Assembly (NCBI RefSeq): GCF_014852685.1
Contig: NZ_JACZDF010000002.1
Coordinates: 62,001 to 126,000 of the forward strand
Direction: 5' to 3'
DNA from: Flavimobilis rhizosphaerae
GTDB lineage: Bacteria > Actinomycetota > Actinomycetes > Actinomycetales > Cellulomonadaceae
DNA: 64,000 nt
Position numbers and translations under genes: made by a program. Shown here piece by piece: positions 59,066 through 64,000 of this stretch. The notes beneath the pieces were generated by a model. The model was not told where the DNA came from. It did no database searches and saw only the letters and a program-made list of their open reading frames with translations. Position 1 is the stretch's first letter; each line of letters opens with the position of its first letter.

Positions 59066-60474
59066 TCCTCCTCGAGGTGCTGCGTGCGCGGCGCAAGGCG
59101 AGTCCCCGCAACAACGCGGCCCGTCTCGTCAACCGACACGAGGCACCATGCGGGTTGGTCCCTCACAGCGTCCCACGCGGGCGCCACAACCGCGTCGACC
59201 GTCTGACCCGCTGCACGCCAGCGGAACCGGCCCCGGCCGAGAGCCACGACGTCAGACGCCGCGATCTCACCCACGTGCGTTGGTTGCACCCGGCACGGGT
59301 CAGCGCCCCATTCAACGAGTTCCCACTCGCCGTCAAGAACCGACGCCGACGACGGCCACAACGCCTCGTCGTCGACTTCCCGCCCGACGCCAGCCCACGG
59401 CTGGGGCACGACGAGTGGCCAGCCATGCGCGGTCCACACGAGCCGACGCAGTTCCGCACGGTGCTGCAGCGGAGCATCGGCATCACGGACGTGATGCACG
59501 AGAAGCTGGCGCTCAGGCGTGGTGAGCACGGAGGCATGCCCCGGGGCGAGAAGCCCCGGCCCGCCAGAGTGCCGGACCCCGCTGAGCACGGGCACACCGA
59601 CGGACCACGGGTCAGCGTCGAGGTCCGTGAGCGGGTGCCCCGCGAGGTCGCGGTAGGGGCCCGTCACGGCATCGGCGACACCAACGCGCAGGTGATACGT
59701 GCTCGCAAGGGAGTCGTAGGCGACGATCATCGCCCAGCCGCCGCCCGGCCGGGGCACAACGTAGGCGCCTTCGACGGCGCCGTCGGCCGCACGCGACCGC
59801 TTGGCCAGGAGCGTTCCCGGCGCCAGATGCAGCTCGCCGGGCGCGGGTGCGTCCGGAACAAAGCCCGTGGCGGGATCGAGGGGGAGCGCGTAGATCCCGC
59901 CGAAGAACGATCCGTAGACAAAGCACTGAGCGTCGCCGTCGGTCACGACGGCCGCGTCAATCGCGTTGGGATCCCCAAGCCCGACGGGCTCGGGCCGGTG
60001 CTCGGAGGCGACAACGATGCCCCGATCCGTCCACGGACCCGCGGGATGCGGCGCCTCGGCAAGGCCGATCGCGCTGCGGCGCGAGCCGAAGCTTGAGGCC
60101 GAGTAGTACAGGCGCCACACGGGGCCGTCGGCCGTTGTCACGCGCACCACCTCGGGAGCCCAGAGCCCTACGGCCCCGGACCACGCGGCAGCCGGGGCAG
60201 GGACGCCATCGAGGGCCCAACCGGCAACGGTCCACGAGACCAGGTCATCGGAGTACCGAACGGCGACGCCACCACGCACAGGCCCGTCGGCGTCGGCATC
60301 AGTGGAGAACATCCACAAGCCGCCGTCATCGTCGCGAACAACGGTGGGGTCGTGCGCGTTGCGCGTTCCCCACGCTGCGATGGCGTCGTCGGCCAACACC
60401 GCAAGGCGGTGCGTGGCGTCACTCGGTGCCCCGGCGCCGGTGTGCTCACCGGCGCCGGGGATCGTCGTGCTCAT
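59062..60474 (-). CDS. Arabinan endo-1,5-alpha-L-arabinosidase-like GH43 protein
   Basis: A 470-residue propeller glycosidase. Catalytic residues in the expected order: D42 (NAHDPTVVRDDDG), D173 (DPNAIDAAV) and E235 (AVEGAYVVPRPGG). The last ~110 residues form a beta-rich extra domain (WELVEWGADPCRVQPTHVGEIAASD) like that of several arabinanases. There is no signal peptide, so it should cleave imported linear arabino-oligosaccharides inside the cell. It lies 5 bases after the permease gene and overlaps the DUF624 gene. Confidence 0.88.
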   Translation of the reverse strand: MSTTIPGAGEHTGAGAPSDATHRLAVLADDAIAAWGTRNAHDPTVVRDDDGGLWMFSTDADADGPVRGGVAVRYSDDLVSWTVAGWALDGVPAPAAAWSGAVGLWAPEVVRVTTADGPVWRLYYSASSFGSRRSAIGLAEAPHPAGPWTDRGIVVASEHRPEPVGLGDPNAIDAAVVTDGDAQCFVYGSFFGGIYALPLDPATGFVPDAPAPGELHLAPGTLLAKRSRAADGAVEGAYVVPRPGGGWAMIVAYDSLASTYHLRVGVADAVTGPYRDLAGHPLTDLDADPWSVGVPVLSGVRHSGGPGLLAPGHASVLTTPERQLLVHHVRDADAPLQHRAELRRLVWTAHGWPLVVPQPWAGVGREVDDEALWPSSASVLDGEWELVEWGADPCRVQPTHVGEIAASDVVALGRGRFRWRAAGQTVDAVVAPAWDAVRDQPAWCLVSVDETGRVVAGTRLAPRTQHLEEE

Positions 60475-60479
60475 GGCGC

Positions 60480-61340
60480 TCAGCCCTTGGTTCCGGTGAG
60501 AGCGACCGACTCGATGATCTGCTTCTGGAAGATGAGGAAGACCGCGAGGATCGGCAGCAGGGCCACGAACGAGGCCGCCATGATGAGCGGGTAGTCACGC
60601 TGCGTCGCGTACTGGACGTTCATGTTCGCGATGACGACCTGAAGGGTCTGCTTCGAGGGCGTGTTGAGGTAGAGGATCGGTGCGAGGTAGTCGTTCCACA
60701 CCGCCATGAACCACAGGATGAACTGCGCGGCGACTGCGGGTCGGATGATCGGCATGATCATCCGCCAGAAGATCTGCCAGTACGACGCACCGTCGATCTT
60801 GGCGGCCTCGATGAGCGAGTTCGGAACGCTCTCAAGGTACTGGCGCAGGAAGAAGATCATGACGATGTTGCCGAAGATCGCCGGGACGATGAGCGGGAGC
60901 AGGGTGTCGACCCAGCCGATCGTCGAGAACATGACGAACTGCGGAATCATGAGCGTCGGGAAGGGGATCATGATCCCCGCGAGAAGCCCAAAGAAGATGA
61001 AGTTCCGGGCCGGCAGGCGCATCTTCGCCAGGGCGAAGGCAGCGAGCGAGCAGGTGAGGGTTCCGATGACTGTCACCGAGAGCGACACGATGAGCGAGTT
61101 GCGGAAACCGGAGAGGACCAGGGAGTCCTCCCACATCCGCACGTAGGTGTTCCACTGCGGCTCGGCGGGAATCCAGACGGGGGGAAGAGCGAAGACCTCA
61201 AGCTTGGTCTTCAGGGAGGTCGAGACCATCCAGAGCAGCGGGGCGATCATGACGACCGCGCCGATGGCGAGGGCGATCCAGACGGCGATGTCTGCGATGG
61301 TGCGGCTGACGTTTCGGTTCATGGGTGTGCGGCGCTTCAT
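60480..61340 (-). CDS. Carbohydrate ABC transporter permease, MalG type
   Basis: A 286-residue inner-membrane permease with six helices. The EAA loop that contacts the ATPase is EAAKIDGASYWQIFWRMIMPIIRPAV. An N-terminal first helix IAVWIALAIGAVVMIAPLLWMVSTSLK followed by a large outside loop is usual for MalG proteins. ATG 61340 gives MKRRTPMNRN; ATG 61322 is an alternative. It lies 11 bases after its partner permease. No ATPase gene is in the cluster, so a shared MsiK-like ATPase encoded elsewhere is probably used, as is common in actinobacteria. Confidence 0.93.
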   Translation of the reverse strand: MKRRTPMNRNVSRTIADIAVWIALAIGAVVMIAPLLWMVSTSLKTKLEVFALPPVWIPAEPQWNTYVRMWEDSLVLSGFRNSLIVSLSVTVIGTLTCSLAAFALAKMRLPARNFIFFGLLAGIMIPFPTLMIPQFVMFSTIGWVDTLLPLIVPAIFGNIVMIFFLRQYLESVPNSLIEAAKIDGASYWQIFWRMIMPIIRPAVAAQFILWFMAVWNDYLAPILYLNTPSKQTLQVVIANMNVQYATQRDYPLIMAASFVALLPILAVFLIFQKQIIESVALTGTKG

Positions 61341-61351
61341 GGTTTCCCGCC

Positions 61352-62344
61352 TCAGTCGATGATGAAGCTGTTGCGCCGGTTGAGGCGGAACTGGATGAGG
61401 GTGATGACAAGGATGAGCAGGCCGAGCACGACCGCCATGGCGGTGGCGTAACCCATCTGCTGATACCGGAAGGCCTGGCGCCAGATGTACCAAACGGCAG
61501 AGGCGGTCGAGAACTCGGGCCCACCGGTGGGCGTCATGATGTTGATTTCCGTGAAGATCTGCGCGCCACCAATGACGTTGGTGACGACGAGGAAGAACGT
61601 CACGGGACGGACCATCGGCAAGGTGATCGCGCGGAACCTCTGGAAGGCGGAGGCGCCGTCGAGGCTTGCGGCCTCATAGAGCGAGCGCGGCACGGACTGG
61701 ATCGCCGCAAGGTAGAGGAGCATCGAGTATCCGAGGCCCTTCCACACGGCCATGATGATGATGGCCGGCTTGGCCCAGGTGGTTGAGGCGAGCCAGTTGG
61801 GGCCGTCGATGCCGAAGAGCGCAAGCACCTGGTTGACGAGGCCGAAGTCGCCGTTGTACGCCCACTGCCAGAGGATCGCGATCGCGGCGAGCGAGGAGAT
61901 CACGGGGATGTAGTAGATCGTGCGGAAGACTGTGCGTCCCGGGATCTTGCGGTTGAGCGCGAGCGCGAGGAGGAGCGAGAGCGCAAGCCCGATCGGGATA
62001 CCGATCATGTAGAAGAAGGTGTTGAACAGTGCTTTGTGGAAGTACTGGTCGTTGAAGAGCTGGACGTAGTTGTCGAAGCCGATGAAGACCTGCAGGCCAA
62101 GCCCGTTCCAGCGCGTGAACGACGCGTAGATGGCGTAGCCCAGCGGGTAGGCGGTGAAGAGCAGGAAGCCCAGGACCGGTGCCGCGACGAAGGCGAGCGC
62201 CCACCGGCGCTCGGTGCGGTGCAGTGGTGAGCGGGGGTCGTCCTTGTGGAGACGTGACTTCTTCTCGCGGCGATGGGCGCGAGTGGCGCTCTCACCCGCG
62301 ACGGCGCTGGCCTGCGCGTGCGTGGTGCTGGGTGTGAGGGGCAT
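61352..62344 (-). CDS. Carbohydrate ABC transporter permease, MalF type
   Basis: A 330-residue inner-membrane permease. A charged N-terminal tail of about 50 residues is followed by six helices; the EAA loop is EAASLDGASAFQRFRAITLPMVRPV. IYYIPVISSLAAIAILWQWAYNGDFGLVN is typical of the family. GAAGGAG precedes ATG 62344. It is separated from the solute-binding protein gene by a strong hairpin. Substrate inferred as arabino-oligosaccharides from the surrounding hydrolases. Confidence 0.94.
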   Translation of the reverse strand: MPLTPSTTHAQASAVAGESATRAHRREKKSRLHKDDPRSPLHRTERRWALAFVAAPVLGFLLFTAYPLGYAIYASFTRWNGLGLQVFIGFDNYVQLFNDQYFHKALFNTFFYMIGIPIGLALSLLLALALNRKIPGRTVFRTIYYIPVISSLAAIAILWQWAYNGDFGLVNQVLALFGIDGPNWLASTTWAKPAIIIMAVWKGLGYSMLLYLAAIQSVPRSLYEAASLDGASAFQRFRAITLPMVRPVTFFLVVTNVIGGAQIFTEINIMTPTGGPEFSTASAVWYIWRQAFRYQQMGYATAMAVVLGLLILVITLIQFRLNRRNSFIID

Positions 62345-62364
62345 CGGTGTGACTCCTTCGTCGT

Positions 62365-62397
62365 GGGCGTGGCCGCCGCGTTGCGGCGGCCACGCCC
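62365..62397 (-). terminator. Attenuating hairpin between binding-protein and permease genes
   Basis: A perfect 15-bp stem, GGGCGTGGCCGCCGC with its complement, and a 3-nt GTT loop, 78 bases after the binding-protein stop. In such operons hairpins at this place lower permease expression relative to the binding protein or stabilise the upstream mRNA. Confidence 0.75.
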
Positions 62398-62474
62398 GGT
62401 CTCACGTCCGCGAGCCCCGTGGGCGTGAGCTGGGTGCCCTTGATGCCAAGGGCGGTGTGCCGTGGATGCTCAGA

Positions 62475-63806
62475 TCAGCCAGCCTGCTCGGAGGCGACGA
62501 TCGACTCGTCGAGCAGCGCCTGCATGCGCGGCTGGACCTCGGCAAGGTACTCGGCGGCGGTCTGGTTGCCGTCGAGAACCGGCTGGATGTTCGTGTAGAA
62601 CTCGTCGTACCAGGCGGTGTTGTACGTGAACGCGGCCGGCATCGCGCGACCGTAGTCCTTGGCGATGTCGAGGAACTCCTGGCGGTTCTGGGGCTTGCGC
62701 GGCTCTTCCGCTGCCCAGGCGTCGGCGGTGTCGATGCGGTTAGGGATCTGGATGTTCGCGTCGACGAGCGTCTTCTGTGCGTCCTCGTCGGTTGAGAGGT
62801 ACGCGGCGAGCTTGACGGCGGCGTCAACGTTCTTCGACGACGCCGAGACGCCAATGCCGAGGGAGCCGAGCCAGGTGGCGGACTTGCCGGTGGATCCTGC
62901 CGGGAACGGCATGAGGTCGTACTCAAAGTCGAGTTCGTTGTAGACACTCATGTCCCACGGGCCCACGGGGAAGAAGGCGATCTGGCCCGCCATGAACCGC
63001 TGGTAGGTGTCGAGCGTCGCGGCCTGCTCGCTGTTGGGCGTGACCTTGTCGACGTTCGTGAGGTCCGCGAAGAACTGCAGCGCCTCGGCGAACTCGGGGG
63101 TGTCGACCGTGACCTTGGTGTGGGTGGGGTCGGTGAAGTCGGCGCCGTTGGACCAGATGAAGCCCTGGGAGTTCCACGCGATGTTGAGGCCGGTGCCCCA
63201 CTGGTCGATTTCGCCGTCGCCGTCGGTGTCGGTGGTGAGCTCCTTCATGACGGAGACCCAGTGGTCCCAGCCCCAGGGCTCGTCCTCGTCGGGCAGCTCA
63301 ATGCCGGCCTTCTCGAGCATGGTGCGGTTGTAGCCCATCGCGAACGGGCCGATGTCCTTGGGCAGTGCGTAGAGCGCGCCCGCGGACGTGCCCTGGACCT
63401 TGCCGTCGAAGCGGTAGGAGTTGACGCCGTACTCCCAGATGTTGGTGAGGTCGACGCCCGCCTCGTTGATCTTGTCGGTGATGTCGAGGAGGATCCCGGA
63501 CTTCACGTAGGACTGCAGTGAGCCCTGCTCAACGTAGAAGACGTCGGGGACGTTCTTGCCGGAGACTGCGGCCTGGAGCTTGGTGCCGTACTGGTCGGCG
63601 TCGGTGACGATGACGTTGACCTTGACGCCCGTGTCTTCGGTGAAACGGTTGATGGCGGCCTGGTAGGCGGCCTTCTCGTCGTCGCCGCCGCGGAACATGT
63701 AGGTGAGGGTGTCGGCGTCGCCGCTGCCTCCGCCCGAGCTGCAGGCTGCGGTTGCCGCCAGGAGAAGTCCGGCGACGGTGCCGGCGATAAGACGTGACTT
63801 CTTCAT
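62475..63806 (-). CDS. Sugar ABC transporter solute-binding lipoprotein
   Basis: A 443-residue exported protein. The signal peptide has KKSR at its start and the lipobox LAATAAC with C22 lipidated, so it is tethered outside the membrane. GGDDEKAAYQAAINRFTEDTGVKVNVIVTDADQYGTKLQAAVSGKNVPDVFYVEQG is the family-1 (MalE-like) binding-protein start; aromatic residues (WGWDHW, FIWSNGADF) would line the sugar site. GAGAGGACC lies upstream of ATG 63806. Two CATCGATG operators lie before it. Ligand inferred as arabinan oligosaccharides. Confidence 0.93.
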   Translation of the reverse strand: MKKSRLIAGTVAGLLLAATAACSSGGGSGDADTLTYMFRGGDDEKAAYQAAINRFTEDTGVKVNVIVTDADQYGTKLQAAVSGKNVPDVFYVEQGSLQSYVKSGILLDITDKINEAGVDLTNIWEYGVNSYRFDGKVQGTSAGALYALPKDIGPFAMGYNRTMLEKAGIELPDEDEPWGWDHWVSVMKELTTDTDGDGEIDQWGTGLNIAWNSQGFIWSNGADFTDPTHTKVTVDTPEFAEALQFFADLTNVDKVTPNSEQAATLDTYQRFMAGQIAFFPVGPWDMSVYNELDFEYDLMPFPAGSTGKSATWLGSLGIGVSASSKNVDAAVKLAAYLSTDEDAQKTLVDANIQIPNRIDTADAWAAEEPRKPQNRQEFLDIAKDYGRAMPAAFTYNTAWYDEFYTNIQPVLDGNQTAAEYLAEVQPRMQALLDESIVASEQAG

Positions 63807-63902
63807 CACGATGGTCCTCTCGGTATGCCAGGTGGTCCAAGCCGGTCTCGGGTACCGGGGCGAGGGGAGGTTCTCGCTGCCCAGTGTCGTCGTCGACCCA
63901 GG

Positions 63903-63918
63903 TTTACATCGATGGAAA
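63903..63918 (-). promoter_or_regulatory. LacI-type operator O1 before the ABC transporter
   Basis: TTTACATCGATGGAAA around a perfect CATCGATG core (63907-63914), 97 bases before the binding-protein start. Apart from one mismatched pair outside the core it is symmetric. Confidence 0.7.
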
Positions 63919-63981
63919 GCACCGACTGCACAGGAGCGTGGCACACGGCTGCGGACGGGGTCAAGTGGCGCGGGTCACGAA

Positions 63982-63999
63982 TTTGCATCGATGTAGAAA
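63982..63999 (-). promoter_or_regulatory. LacI-type operator O2 before the ABC transporter
   Basis: TTTGCATCGATGTAGAAA with the same CATCGATG core (63986-63993), 79 bases from O1 centre to centre. Two sites at this distance allow a DNA loop across the promoter. TTGACC on the minus strand near 63958-63963 is a possible -35, but no -10 was seen. The window ends here, so a divergent gene may lie just outside. Confidence 0.65.
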
Positions 64000-64000
64000 C

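Noticed and set aside
62365-62397. Full terminator splitting the ABC transporter into two operons
   Set aside because: Permease, binding protein, GH43 and DUF624 genes are functionally linked and no promoter was seen after the hairpin, so partial attenuation is more likely.
1-64000. tRNA or rRNA genes
   Set aside because: Visual scan for T-loop motifs (GGTTCGAATCC type) and rRNA landmarks on both strands found none; a dedicated tRNA search would be decisive.

Overview
The window comes from a high-GC actinobacterium. Coding sequence is strongly GC-rich with C/G-ending codons, GTG starts are common, and the gene set is actinobacterial: GTP-dependent PEPCK beside a RamB-like regulator, radA-disA, an ArgA-type GNAT next to mutY, and a family-A polymerase with no 5'-3' exonuclease. 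The best guess is the Cellulomonas/Sanguibacter part of Micrococcales. That placement is inferred from gene content, not from a marker gene. No rRNA, tRNA, CRISPR array or transposase was recognised.

Layout. (1) 1-13.4 kb is a pectin/uronate and deoxy-sugar block: the end of a TRAP transporter permease, kduI, an IclR regulator, two kduD-type dehydrogenases flanking a 2-hydroxyacid dehydrogenase and a zinc alcohol dehydrogenase, then L-fuconate dehydratase with a GntR regulator, a second IclR regulator, a lipoprotein, and eda-kdgK. Together these would isomerise and reduce unsaturated uronates to 2-keto-3-deoxygluconate, phosphorylate it and cleave it. (2) 13.8-18.5 kb holds an SDR, trmL with a phosphatase, an aldo/keto reductase, a MarR/NAD(P)H-reductase pair and a cupin. 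(3) 18.5-21.3 kb is a bacteriophytochrome fused to a PP2C phosphatase next to a STAS protein, apparently a red-light-responsive partner switch. (4) 21.4-25.1 kb has a PolA-like polymerase divergent from trpS, which is preceded by a Trp-rich leader peptide, and a PH-like membrane protein. (5) 25.2-30.1 kb has two paralogous lipoproteins and a broken third one around surE and a PfkB kinase. (6) 30.1-37.0 kb has pckG/ramB, a peptidase and a membrane-anchored matrixin. (7) 37.1-42.5 kb is glpD-glpF-glpK with a divergent SorC regulator. (8) 42.5-49.0 kb is housekeeping: GNAT, mutY, two exported proteins, disA and radA. (9) 49.1-64.0 kb is an arabinan/arabinose island: LacI regulators, araBDA, two GH43 proteins, GH51 abfA, a DUF624 protein and a sugar ABC transporter.

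The most notable non-coding structure is a set of long intergenic hairpins. Family B has four full copies in which the word CGAGATAGCG (or a one-base variant) occurs twice direct and twice inverted, each ending 6-12 nt from a stop codon and with compensatory changes in the stem. One element with a different word (CGAGGTCGCTG) uses the same plan, and a third family (A) has two copies with a shared loop. Several operators can be read directly: a pair of TTTCG-N5-CGA sites 21 bp apart before eda, a perfect repeat between pckG and ramB, TGCACA-GA-TGTGCA in the glp region, TGTCAAC-TG-GTTGACA before marR, and three different LacI-type operators in the arabinose island.

The arabinose island, most clearly its first regulator, uses more T-ending codons than the rest of the window (8 of 11 Phe codons are TTT in that regulator against 0 of 8 in kduI), which suggests a separate origin for that block.
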